NCBI RefSeq assembly: GCF_039542035.1
Contig: NZ_BAABHJ010000006.1
Coordinates: 124,001 to 188,000, forward strand
Source of the DNA: Actinoallomurus liliacearum
GTDB taxonomy: Bacteria > Actinomycetota > Actinomycetes > Streptosporangiales > Streptosporangiaceae
Direction of reading: 5' to 3'
Length of the DNA: 64,000 nucleotides
In this document: positions 10,294 to 17,803 of the stretch, piece after piece
Numbering within the stretch: the stretch's first letter is position 1
Layout: the number at the start of each line of letters is the position of its first letter
Made by a program: the position numbers and the translations under genes
The notes under the pieces: model-generated
Databases searched by the model: none
Told to the model about the DNA's origin: nothing
What the model saw: the letters and a program-made list of their open reading frames with translations, nothing else

Positions 10294-10329
10294 AGCCCCG
10301 GTTCGGTGTCGTGGCATCGAACCGGGGCT
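10294..10329 (+). terminator. Second hairpin between leuS and lexA
   Basis: AGCCCCGGTTCG (10294-10305) and CGAACCGGGGCT (10318-10329) form a second perfect 12-bp stem starting 2 bases after the first one. Since lexA converges from the other side, the pair may end transcripts in both directions. Confidence 0.7.
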
Positions 10330-10402
10330 GATCACGTATTCCGTGGGACCGCCACCGTGCGCCCCGGAGCGGCCGCGTCGCCGCCGGGGATCCCGGGCGG
10401 GA

Positions 10403-11107
10403 TCACATCTTCCGCAGGACCGCCACCACGCGCCCGAGAATGGTCGCGTCGTCGCCGGGAATCGGGTCGTACGCCGGGTTGTGCGGCATCAGCCAGACCT
10501 TGTCGTCGCGGCGCTTGAGTGTCTTGACGGTGGCCTCGCCGTCGATCATCGCCGCCACGATGTCGCCGTTCTCCGCGACGGGCTGCTGGCGCACGACGAC
10601 CCAGTCGCCGTCGGCGATGGCCGCCTCGATCATCGAGTCACCGGTGACGTTGAGCAGGAAGTGGGTGCCTTCGCCGACGAGCTGCCGCGGCAGCGCGAAG
10701 ACGTCCTCCACGGCCTCCTCGGCGAGGATCGGACCACCGGCCGCGATGCGCCCGACGAGCGGGACGTAGGCGGGCGCCGGCCGCGTTGGGGCCTCCTGAC
10801 CGTTGGCGACCTCGTACGACTCGCCGTCGGCCTCGGCGGCGATCGCCGGAGATCCGGGCATGCGGACGACGACCGCGCGCGGCCGGTTGGGGTCGCGCAG
10901 TAGGAAGCCCTTGCGCTGCAGGGTCCGGAGCTGGTGGGACACGCTGGAGGTGCTGGTCAGGCCGACGGCCTCGCCGATCTCCCGCATCGACGGCGGATAG
11001 CCGCGCCGCTGCACCGAGTCTCTGATCACTTCCAGCACCTTGCGCTGACGGACGGTCAGGCCGCTCTCGTCGCCCGGGCCGTCGGGCATTTCCCGAACCT
11101 TGCTCAT
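10403..11107 (-). CDS. lexA: SOS repressor LexA
   Basis: This 234-residue repressor-protease controls the DNA-damage response. The N-terminal winged helix covers about 17-80, with RRGYPPSMREIGEAVGL and STSSVSHQLRTLQ as the helix-turn-helix. The cleavage site is Ala123-Gly124 in RIAAGGPIL. The serine/lysine pair is Ser158 in GDSMI and Lys195 in TVKTL, so self-cleavage stimulated by RecA should work. The start MSKVREMPDG is at 11107. Two SOS boxes lie 89 and 146 bases upstream, so autoregulation is expected. The linker (84-112) is long, as in other actinobacteria. Confidence 0.97.
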   Translation of the reverse strand: MSKVREMPDGPGDESGLTVRQRKVLEVIRDSVQRRGYPPSMREIGEAVGLTSTSSVSHQLRTLQRKGFLLRDPNRPRAVVVRMPGSPAIAAEADGESYEVANGQEAPTRPAPAYVPLVGRIAAGGPILAEEAVEDVFALPRQLVGEGTHFLLNVTGDSMIEAAIADGDWVVVRQQPVAENGDIVAAMIDGEATVKTLKRRDDKVWLMPHNPAYDPIPGDDATILGRVVAVLRKM

Positions 11108-11195
11108 GGTGTCTCCGATGGCTGTCTTCCCGGTGACGCGTCGCCGCCGGTATTTCGGTCCCGTAGTGGGACGTTATCGCTTCTGCGGGAAATGA

Positions 11196-11211
11196 TCAAA
11201 CAGGTGTTCGA
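11196..11211 (-). promoter_or_regulatory. SOS box 1 upstream of lexA
   Basis: TCAAACAGGTGTTCGA matches the actinobacterial LexA box TCGAAC-N4-GTTCGA with one mismatch. It lies 89 bases before the lexA start. Confidence 0.7.
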
Positions 11212-11252
11212 AAAATGTGGAATTTTGCGGTCCGGGGTATGTCGCGTTTAGT

Positions 11253-11268
11253 TCGCACATACGTTCGA
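11253..11268 (-). promoter_or_regulatory. SOS box 2 upstream of lexA
   Basis: TCGCACATACGTTCGA matches TCGAAC-N4-GTTCGA with one mismatch. It lies 57 bases from the first box. Paired boxes are common in lexA promoters. Confidence 0.7.
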
Positions 11269-11654
11269 GGGTAATTCCCGGGCCGGGCTCGCGGAAGGAT
11301 GGCGCGCCATTGGCGGCCGCGCCTTGCCGCCTCGTCGTGATCGGCGCTCTCGCGCGGCCGGCGCGAGGGGGTGCCCGCCGACGCGGCGCCGGCGCGCTCG
11401 TGGCAGTCTTGGGGGGCGCGCGACGCCCGCACCCGCCCGGCCGCCGGCCGGGATGTGATCGACCTCACCGCGACGGGCGTCGGTCGCGTTTCCGCAGGTG
11501 ATCCAGGATGTACGGGGTCGAAGCGGCCGATCGCCGCCCCCGGGTGGGAGGGTCCGACACGCCGATGAGGGCGGCGGATCGCCATGTGAGCGGCGTCTTC
11601 TCGCCGGGTGCCCCATGCGGGTTGCGATGCACCCGGCCGGGCTCTACGGTTGGA
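11269..11654. other. Long lexA-nrdR intergenic region
   Basis: This is a 386-base stretch between divergent lexA and nrdR, GC-rich in its middle. I looked for a cobalamin riboswitch, because some actinobacterial class II ribonucleotide reductase operons have B12 control. I saw neither a B12-box-like element nor a convincing long stem. No gene is supported here. Confidence 0.5.
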
Positions 11655-11670
11655 CCCCAACATCTAGTAG
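11655..11670 (+). promoter_or_regulatory. NrdR box 1
   Basis: CCCCAACATCTAGTAG matches the core of the NrdR box (CWATATATWG) at 8 of 10 positions. The second box starts exactly 31 bases on, the spacing that puts both on one face of the helix, as known for NrdR operators. Confidence 0.65.
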
Positions 11671-11685
11671 TTACATGGATGTAGT

Positions 11686-11701
11686 TCACCATAGGTTGTG
11701 G
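11686..11701 (+). promoter_or_regulatory. NrdR box 2
   Basis: TCACCATAGGTTGTGG matches the 16-base NrdR consensus at 11 positions, 62 bases before the nrdR start. With box 1 it forms the usual tandem operator, so the nrdRJ operon is probably autoregulated. Confidence 0.65.
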
Positions 11702-11763
11702 TTACGAGGTGAGGTTCGCGCAGTTCGCGCGTGACCCGCTGTCAGGGGAGGGAGTCCGGAGCC

Positions 11764-12228
11764 ATGCACTGCCCGTTCTGCCGACACACCGACAGCAGGG
11801 TCATCGACAGTCGCACGGCCGACGACGGAGCCGCCATCCGGCGCCGTCGTTCGTGTCCCGAGTGCGGCCGCCGCTTCACCACCCAGGAGACGGTGCTCAT
11901 GATGGTCGCCAAGCGCAGTGGCGTGACCGAGCCGTTCTCCCGGGACAAGATCATCGCCGGAGTGCGCCGGGCGTGTCAGGGCCGTCCCGTCAACGAGGAC
12001 GCCCTGGCCATGCTCGGCCAGCGGGTCGAGGAGGCGATCCGGGCGACCGGGAACGCCGAGATTCCCTCGCACCAGGTCGGGCTGGCGATCCTCGGCCCGC
12101 TCCGTGAACTCGACGAGGTCGCGTACCTGCGATTCGCCTCCGTCTACCGGGGGTTCGAGACGCTCGACGACTTCGCCAAGGAAATCGAATCGCTGCGCGC
12201 GGCGTCCGGCGGCGACGCCCGTTCCTAG
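11764..12228 (+). CDS. nrdR: Ribonucleotide reductase repressor NrdR
   Basis: This 154-residue regulator senses dATP/ATP and represses ribonucleotide reductase genes. The N-terminal zinc ribbon has two Cys pairs, CPFC (3-6) and CPEC (about 31-34). The ATP-cone follows, with VAKRSGVTEPFSRDKIIAGVRRAC and LAILGPLRELDEVAYLRFASVYRGF. ATG 11764 follows GGGGAGGGAG. nrdJ lies 72 bases downstream on the same strand, giving the conserved nrdRJ operon. Both NrdR boxes lie just upstream. Confidence 0.97.
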   Translation: MHCPFCRHTDSRVIDSRTADDGAAIRRRRSCPECGRRFTTQETVLMMVAKRSGVTEPFSRDKIIAGVRRACQGRPVNEDALAMLGQRVEEAIRATGNAEIPSHQVGLAILGPLRELDEVAYLRFASVYRGFETLDDFAKEIESLRAASGGDARS

Positions 12229-12300
12229 GGCGGCGCCCGGACCGCGGGCTGTACGGGTAATCCTGGAGGTGGGCCTGGTGTGCCCGAGAAGGGGGATGTC

Positions 12301-15126
12301 ATGACGGAGACGGTGAGCGGCTCAGCCCGTCGGGGCAAGGCGGGTCGCAGGGGTCTGAAGATGGAGCGCGTCTTCACGCGGCCGGGCGTCCACCCGTACG
12401 ACGATGTCCGGTGGGAGCGCCGGGACGTCGTCATGACCAACTGGCGTGACGGGTCGGTGAACTTCGAGCAGAAGGGTGTCGAGTTCCCCGACACCTGGTC
12501 CGTCAACGCGGTCAACATCGTCACCTCGAAGTACTTCCGCGGCGCGGTCGGCACGCCGCAGCGCGAGTCGAGCCTCAAGCAGCTGGTCGACCGGGTCGTC
12601 GGGGTGTACACCGAGACCGGCCGCAAGAACGGCTACTTCGCGTCCGAGGAGGACGCCGAGATCTTCGACCACGAGCTGAAGCACGCCCTGGTCAACCAGG
12701 TCTTCAGCTTCAACTCGCCGGTCTGGTTCAACGTCGGCACCGCCTCGCCGCAGCAGGTCAGCGCGTGCTTCATCCTGTCCGTGGACGACACGATGGAGTC
12801 GATCCTGGACTGGTACAAGGAAGAGGGCGTCATCTTCAAGGGCGGCTCCGGGTCGGGGGTCAACCTCTCCCGCATCCGCTCCAGCAAGGAGCTGCTGTCC
12901 TCCGGCGGCACCGCGAGCGGCCCGGTGTCGTTCATGCGCGGCGCCGACGCCTCCGCCGGGACGATCAAGTCCGGTGGCGCGACCCGCCGGGCGGCGAAGA
13001 TGGTCGTCCTCGACGTCGACCACCCGGACGTCGAGGAGTTCATCGAGACCAAGGCGCGCGAAGAGAACAAGATCCGCGCCCTGCGCGACGCCGGCTTCGA
13101 CATGGACCTGGGCGGCAAGGACATCGTCAGCGTCCAGTACCAGAACGCCAACAACTCCGTCCGCGTCTCCGACGATTTCATGCGCGCGGTGGAGTCCGGC
13201 GACTCCTTCGGCCTGCGCTCCCGCCGTTCCGGCGAGGTCATCAGCCAGGTCGACGCCAAGGGCCTGTTCCGCAAGCTCGCCCAGGCGGCCTGGGAGTGCG
13301 CGGACCCCGGCATCCAGTACGACGACACGATCAACGACTGGCACACCAACCCCGAGACCGGGCGCATCACGGCGAGCAACCCCTGCTCGGAGTACATGAG
13401 CCTGGACAACTCGTCCTGCAACCTCGCCAGCATCAACCTGCTGAAGTTCCTGAACGACGACAACACCTTCGACGTCGAGCGGTTCGTCAAGCTCAGCGAG
13501 CTGATCATCACCGCGATGGACATCTCCATCACGTTCGCGGACTTCCCGACCGAGAAGATCGGTGAGACGACCCGGGCGTACCGCCAGCTCGGCATCGGCT
13601 ACGCCAACCTCGGCGCGCTGCTGATGGCGACCGGCCACGCGTACGACTCCGAGGGCGGGCGTTCGCTCGCCGCGACCATCACCTCGCTGATGACCGGCGT
13701 GGCCTACCGCCGCTCCGCCGAGCTGGCCGGCGCGGTCGGCACGTACGACGGCTACGCCCGCAACGCCGACGCGCACCAGCGCGTCATGCGCAAGCACGCG
13801 GTCGCCAACGACGAGATCCGCACGCTCGACGCGATGGACAAGTCCATCCACAATGAGGCCACCAGGCAGTGGCGGCAGTGCCTCAAGGTCGGCGAGAAGA
13901 ACGGCTACCGCAACGCCCAGGCGTCGCTGCTGGCGCCCACCGGCACGATCGGCCTCATGATGGACTGCGACACGACGGGCATCGAGCCCGACCTGGCGCT
14001 GGTCAAGTACAAGAAGCTGGTCGGCGGCGGCTCGATGCAGATCGTCAACAACACCGTGCCGCGCGCCCTGAAGAAGCTCGGCTACCAGCAGGAGCAGATC
14101 GAGGCCATCGTCGAGTACATCACCGACCACGGCCACGTCGTCGACGCGCCCGGCCTGCGCCTCGAGCACTACGAGGTCTTCGACTGCGCGATGGGCGAGC
14201 GGGCGATCAGCCCGATGGGCCACGTGCGGATGATGGCCGCGGTGCAGCCGTTCCTGTCCGGCGCGATCTCCAAGACCGTGAACATGCCGGAGCAGGCCAC
14301 CGTCGAGGACGTCGAGAAGATCTACTTCGAGGGCTGGAAGCTCGGCCTCAAGGCCCTGGCGATCTACCGCGACAACTGCAAGGTCGGCCAGCCGCTGTCC
14401 GCGGCCAAGAAGAAGACCGAGGAGAAGGTCGAGGAGGCGCCGGCGCCGGCCCCGGTGGTCGACCGCGGCCCGGTCCGGACCCGCCTGCCCAAGCAGCGGA
14501 CCGCGACCGTCACCCGGTTCTCCGTCGGCGGCGCCGAGGGCTACATGACCGCCTCCCGCTACCCGGACAACGGGCTCGGCGAGGTGTTCCTCAAGCTCGG
14601 CAAGCAGGGCTCCACGCTCGCCGGGGTCATGGACGCCTTCTCGATGGCGATCTCCATCAGCCTCCAGTACGGCGTGCCGCTGGAGACGTGGGTCGAGAAG
14701 TTCACCAACATGCGGTTCGAGCCGGCGGGCATGACCGACGACCCGGACATCCGGATGGCGACCTCGATGATGGACTACATCTTCCGTCGCCTCGCCCTCG
14801 ACCACCTGCCGTACGAGACGCGCGCCGAGCTGGGGATCTTCTCCGCCGAGGAGCGCACGGCGCAGGCGGCGGGCCAGGACCCGGCCACGCTGCACGCCGA
14901 GGAGGACGTCGAGCGCGAGTCGCTGGCCCAGTCGGTGCCGGTCGAGCAGCCGAAGGCCAAGGAGCCGGAGGCGCCCGCCGAGGTGCACTCCTCGACCGAG
15001 CTGATCGAGAGCCACCAGGGCCGTACGGCGGACGCGCCGCTGTGCCTCACCTGCGGCACGAAGATGCGCCCGGCCGGCAGTTGCTACGTCTGCGAGGGCT
15101 GCGGCTCCACCAGCGGCTGCAGCTGA
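12301..15126 (+). CDS. nrdJ: Adenosylcobalamin-dependent ribonucleotide reductase (class II)
   Basis: The enzyme has 941 residues and reduces ribonucleotides to deoxyribonucleotides using B12. Diagnostic stretches include FSFNSPVWFNVGTASPQQ, ACFILSVDDTMESI, FKGGSGSGVNLSRIRSS, ASNPCSEYMSLDNSSCN and LAPTGTIGLMMDCDT. The C-terminus is the actinobacterial zinc-like tail with LTCGTKM...CYVCEGCGSTSGCS, used for re-reduction of the active site. I take ATG 12301 (MTETVSGSAR), which matches the start seen in Streptomyces NrdJ. A GTG at 12280 with GGAGGT ahead of it is an alternative that adds seven residues. A strong hairpin at 15161 ends the operon. Confidence 0.97.
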   Translation: MTETVSGSARRGKAGRRGLKMERVFTRPGVHPYDDVRWERRDVVMTNWRDGSVNFEQKGVEFPDTWSVNAVNIVTSKYFRGAVGTPQRESSLKQLVDRVVGVYTETGRKNGYFASEEDAEIFDHELKHALVNQVFSFNSPVWFNVGTASPQQVSACFILSVDDTMESILDWYKEEGVIFKGGSGSGVNLSRIRSSKELLSSGGTASGPVSFMRGADASAGTIKSGGATRRAAKMVVLDVDHPDVEEFIETKAREENKIRALRDAGFDMDLGGKDIVSVQYQNANNSVRVSDDFMRAVESGDSFGLRSRRSGEVISQVDAKGLFRKLAQAAWECADPGIQYDDTINDWHTNPETGRITASNPCSEYMSLDNSSCNLASINLLKFLNDDNTFDVERFVKLSELIITAMDISITFADFPTEKIGETTRAYRQLGIGYANLGALLMATGHAYDSEGGRSLAATITSLMTGVAYRRSAELAGAVGTYDGYARNADAHQRVMRKHAVANDEIRTLDAMDKSIHNEATRQWRQCLKVGEKNGYRNAQASLLAPTGTIGLMMDCDTTGIEPDLALVKYKKLVGGGSMQIVNNTVPRALKKLGYQQEQIEAIVEYITDHGHVVDAPGLRLEHYEVFDCAMGERAISPMGHVRMMAAVQPFLSGAISKTVNMPEQATVEDVEKIYFEGWKLGLKALAIYRDNCKVGQPLSAAKKKTEEKVEEAPAPAPVVDRGPVRTRLPKQRTATVTRFSVGGAEGYMTASRYPDNGLGEVFLKLGKQGSTLAGVMDAFSMAISISLQYGVPLETWVEKFTNMRFEPAGMTDDPDIRMATSMMDYIFRRLALDHLPYETRAELGIFSAEERTAQAAGQDPATLHAEEDVERESLAQSVPVEQPKAKEPEAPAEVHSSTELIESHQGRTADAPLCLTCGTKMRPAGSCYVCEGCGSTSGCS

Positions 15127-15160
15127 AAACGGGCGCCCTCCGGGCGTGAATATCGTGGTC

Positions 15161-15196
15161 AGAGCGGTGGAGTCGGTTACTCGGCTCCGCCGCTCT
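15161..15196 (+). terminator. nrdJ terminator
   Basis: AGAGCGGTGGAG (15161-15172) pairs with CTCCGCCGCTCT (15185-15196) through one G-U. It lies between convergent nrdJ and the HxlR gene and could serve both. Confidence 0.65.
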
Positions 15197-15201
15197 CGGC
15201 G

Positions 15202-15582
15202 TTACGCGGTGCGGTCGTAGACGGCGCGTGCATCGGCGATCGCGGCGCGGTGCCGCTCCGCCCACGAGGTGAGTGGCATCAGGAGTTCATAGAGCTCCCG
15301 TGCCATGTCGGTGGCGGTGTACTCGACCTTGGGTGGCACCGTCGGGTAGACGGTCCTGACGAGGAGGCCGTCACGCTCCAGATTGCGCAGGGTGAGTGTC
15401 AGCATGCGGCGGCTGATGCCCTTGACCGCCCGTTCCAACTCTGTGAAGCGCACCGGCCCGCGAGCGGCCTCGAGCAAGATCCCGATGGCCCATTTGCCGC
15501 TGACCCGTTCGAGAACCTGTAGCACCGTGCACGCCGTCGAGTCGCTGACCTGCTCTGATACATCGATGTTCCGCTGAACCAT
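15202..15582 (-). CDS. HxlR-family transcriptional regulator
   Basis: This 126-residue winged-helix protein has the HxlR layout: CTVLQVLERVSGKWAIGILL, then GPVRFTELERAVKGISRRMLTLTLRNLERDGLL and the wing TVPPKVEYTAT. HxlR regulators often sense oxidative or electrophilic stress, but this one has only one Cys (Cys18) and its ligand is unknown. It diverges from an MFS efflux gene with 84 bases between starts, so it most likely controls that pump and itself. Confidence 0.9.
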   Translation of the reverse strand: MVQRNIDVSEQVSDSTACTVLQVLERVSGKWAIGILLEAARGPVRFTELERAVKGISRRMLTLTLRNLERDGLLVRTVYPTVPPKVEYTATDMARELYELLMPLTSWAERHRAAIADARAVYDRTA

Positions 15583-15611
15583 GAATGTGCCTTCTTCCGC
15601 CGACCTTCATG

Positions 15612-15637
15612 GTCACAAATGATGGCTCCTGTAACAA
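15612..15637 (+). promoter_or_regulatory. Possible HxlR binding region
   Basis: GTCACAA (15612) and GTAACAA (15631) are direct repeats 19 bases apart in the short divergent promoter. They are plausible half-sites for the HxlR regulator. The assignment is weak. Confidence 0.2.
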
Positions 15638-15666
15638 GTCATCCACTTAGGAAGAAGGGGGGACTC

Positions 15667-17151
15667 GTGGTCGAGATCACCGTTCGTACCGACCGCATGC
15701 GCTGGTGGGCCCTCTATGTGCTCTGCGCGGGGACGCTGATGATCGTCCTCGACGGGAGCGTCGTCACCGTGGCGTTGCCCACCATCGGCAAGGGGCTGCA
15801 CTTTTCACAGACCGGCCTCGCCTGGCTCGTCAACGCCTACATGATCGCATTCGGTGGCCTACTGCTCCTGTCCGGACGGCTCGGCGACCTCATCGGCCGC
15901 AAGCGGATGTTTCTCGGCGACATGACGGTATTCACCACCGCATCGCTGCTCTGCGGCCTGTCGGGTAGCCAGGAGCTGTTGATAGCCGGACGGTTCGTCC
16001 AGGGCATCGGTGGCGCGATGGCCAGCGCCGTGACCCTTGGAATGATCGTGACGATGTTCACCGAGCCGCGTGAGCAGGCCAGGGCGATCGGGGTCTTCAG
16101 CTTCGTGGCCGCGGCGGGAGGCTCGATCGGCGTCATCGCGGGTGGTGCGCTCACCCAGGCCGCCGGCTGGCATTCGATCTTCTTCATCAACGTGCCCATC
16201 GGGATCGTCATCGTGGCCCTGGCCGTACGCCTCTTCGAGACCGACCGCGGGCTCGGCTTCGGCGGGGGAGCCGACCTGGTGGGCGCGTTCCTGGTCACCG
16301 GAGGCCTGATGCTGCTCGTTTACACCATCAACAAGGCCGAGGAAAGCGGCTGGGCCTCGATGCACACGCTCGGCTTCGGCGCCCTGTCGATCGTCCTGCT
16401 CACCGGGTTCGTCCTGCGTCAGGCGAGAGCGAGAAGCCCACTGCTGCCACTGCGCGTCTTCCGGTCACGTCAGCTCTGGGGGGCCAACGTCGTGCAGGTC
16501 CTCTTCGTGGCCGCACTGTTCGGGTTCCAGTTCCTCTTCGCGCTCTATCTGCAAGCGGTCAACGGATACAGCGCCGTCGAAACCGGCCTCGCCTACCTGC
16601 CCGGACCCGTCGTGATCGCGATCATCTCACTCGGGTTCTCCGCCCGGCTGATGACACGGTTCGGCGGGCGTACCGTCCTGCTGTCGGGGCTGGTGTGCAC
16701 CGCGGCTGCGCTCGTGCTGCTCGCCCGCCTTCCCGTGCACGTGACCTACACCGCGGACGTCCTGCCGGCCGTGGTACTGCTCGGAGCCGGCGCGGGCCTG
16801 GCGCTTCCGGCGGTCGTTGGGCTGGCCATGTCGGGCGCCACACGCGGCGATTCGGGCCTCGCCTCCGGGCTGCTCAACACCACGCAGCAGGTCGGGGGTG
16901 CCCTCGGTGTCGCGGTACTGGCCACGCTGGCGAGTTCGCGTACGCAGAGCCTGCTCGCCGGCCACAAGAGCACCCCTGCGGCACTGACCGGTGGCTACCA
17001 CCTGTCGTTCGGCGTCGCGACCGGGCTCCTCGTCGCCGGCTTCCTCATCGCGGCCACCGTGCTGCGGTCGCCGAGTGCCTCCTCGCATCCAAAGTCGGGA
17101 GGCGCCGGCGAGCCGACGGAGGCCGATGGTTCCGTACTTCCGCAGCACTAG
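15667..17151 (+). CDS. MFS drug efflux transporter, DHA2 (14-TM) family
   Basis: This 494-residue integral membrane protein has the DHA2 signatures: DGSVVTVALPTIG in the first helix, GRLGDLIGRKRMF between helices 2 and 3, and the motif C-like GGSIGVIAGGALTQAAGWHSIFFINVPIG. It should export a toxic or hydrophobic compound in exchange for protons. GTG 15667 follows AGGAAGAAGGGGGG and gives a short cytoplasmic N-terminus. It diverges from the HxlR gene. It is clearly paralogous to the MFS protein at 29165-30628. A long hairpin follows at 17251-17300. Confidence 0.9.
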   Translation: MVEITVRTDRMRWWALYVLCAGTLMIVLDGSVVTVALPTIGKGLHFSQTGLAWLVNAYMIAFGGLLLLSGRLGDLIGRKRMFLGDMTVFTTASLLCGLSGSQELLIAGRFVQGIGGAMASAVTLGMIVTMFTEPREQARAIGVFSFVAAAGGSIGVIAGGALTQAAGWHSIFFINVPIGIVIVALAVRLFETDRGLGFGGGADLVGAFLVTGGLMLLVYTINKAEESGWASMHTLGFGALSIVLLTGFVLRQARARSPLLPLRVFRSRQLWGANVVQVLFVAALFGFQFLFALYLQAVNGYSAVETGLAYLPGPVVIAIISLGFSARLMTRFGGRTVLLSGLVCTAAALVLLARLPVHVTYTADVLPAVVLLGAGAGLALPAVVGLAMSGATRGDSGLASGLLNTTQQVGGALGVAVLATLASSRTQSLLAGHKSTPAALTGGYHLSFGVATGLLVAGFLIAATVLRSPSASSHPKSGGAGEPTEADGSVLPQH

Positions 17152-17187
17152 CACTTCCTGCGGCCTACGTCGGCACCCAGAGGAATG

Positions 17188-17231
17188 AATACTGCATCCT
17201 TCGAATAAGTGCTCTGCCCCAGTATTCAGGG
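17188..17231. repeat. Repeat A: direct repeat with internal inverted arms
   Basis: Positions 17194-17231 match 17763-17800 at 33 of 38 bases in the same orientation (shared core CGAATAAGTGCTCTG then CCCAGTA). In this copy TGAATACTG (17186-17194) and CAGTATTCA (17220-17228) also form a 9-bp inverted repeat. It sits 40 bases after the MFS stop. Its nature is unknown. Confidence 0.6.
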
Positions 17232-17250
17232 CGCCGTTAAGGCGTGAAAT

Positions 17251-17300
17251 AGCACGTCAGAGCGGGGAGCCGACGATACGTCGACTCCCCGCTCCGTGCT
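17251..17300 (+). terminator. Long hairpin after MFS gene
   Basis: GAGCGGGGAG (17260-17269) pairs with CTCCCCGCTC (17285-17294), and outer AGCAC/GTGCT (17251-17255, 17296-17300) extends the stem. TTGA follows. It probably ends the MFS transcript. Confidence 0.65.
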
Positions 17301-17473
17301 TTGACGACCCGGCCGTTGCGTTGGATGCGACCAGCCTCATGGTGATGGACCCGTCGAATCGGGTCGAGGCCGCGTCCGGTCACTTCCAGATGACCGGCAG
17401 AGGGCCTGACCGCGACGGCCCTGTCGAGCAGACGAACGGCCCCGGGAGTTTCAGGTGGTGCGCCGTGTCCCGG
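17301..17473. other. Non-coding stretch before the MarR remnant
   Basis: No frame here has a recognisable protein pattern on either strand. Together with the remnant next to it, the stretch looks like decaying former coding sequence. Confidence 0.4.
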
Positions 17474-17677
17474 TCAGGAGCCGTCGGGCTCGGCCGTGAT
17501 GAGGTGCTTGAGCAGCGTCTCGCTGATGGCGCCGAGCTGCAGGACCTGTTCGGGTGAGAGCAGGTCGATCAGGTGGGCTCGGACGCTCTCGACATGAGGC
17601 GGCGCGGCGGCGTGGAGGGCGGCCAGACCGTCATCGGTGAGTAGCCGCCCGCGTCCAGGCCGAACGCGTCGTGAGGT
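17474..17677 (-). pseudogene. C-terminal remnant of a MarR-family regulator
   Basis: On the minus strand a frame ending at 17474 reads as the end of a MarR regulator: the wing LLTDDGLAALHAAAPPHVES, then the dimerisation helix VRAHLIDLLSPEQVLQLGAI and ETLLKHLITAEPDGS. The recognisable part covers about 55 residues (17477-17645). Upstream the frame turns into Arg/Pro-rich noise and meets a stop at 17678, and no N-terminal helix-turn-helix or start is present. The gene has lost its DNA-binding half. The remnant lies between repeat copies A and B. Confidence 0.6.
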
Positions 17678-17762
17678 TCACCCGCGCCATCAAGGACGCC
17701 TGACCACATCCCTCAGGACGGCCTCAGACGGGCGCGCGAGGCGGAGGGGCCCAGGGAATGCC

Positions 17763-17800
17763 GCACCCTCCGAATAAGTGCTCTGTCCCAGTAGTCCGGG
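17763..17800. repeat. Repeat B, partner of repeat A
   Basis: 33 of 38 bases match 17194-17231, same orientation, 569 bases apart. It abuts the 3' end of the regulator gene ending at 17804. This copy lacks the inverted arms of copy A. Confidence 0.6.
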
Positions 17801-17803
17801 AAT

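Noticed and set aside
11269..11654. Cobalamin riboswitch upstream of nrdRJ
   Set aside because: I searched by eye for a B12-box-like element and the conserved core and found none. A covariance-model scan would settle it.
12322..15015. A very long open frame (897 codons) antisense to nrdJ
   Set aside because: Its translation is Leu/Arg/Asp/Gly-rich with no family pattern; it is the usual by-product of GC-rich third codon positions opposite a real gene.
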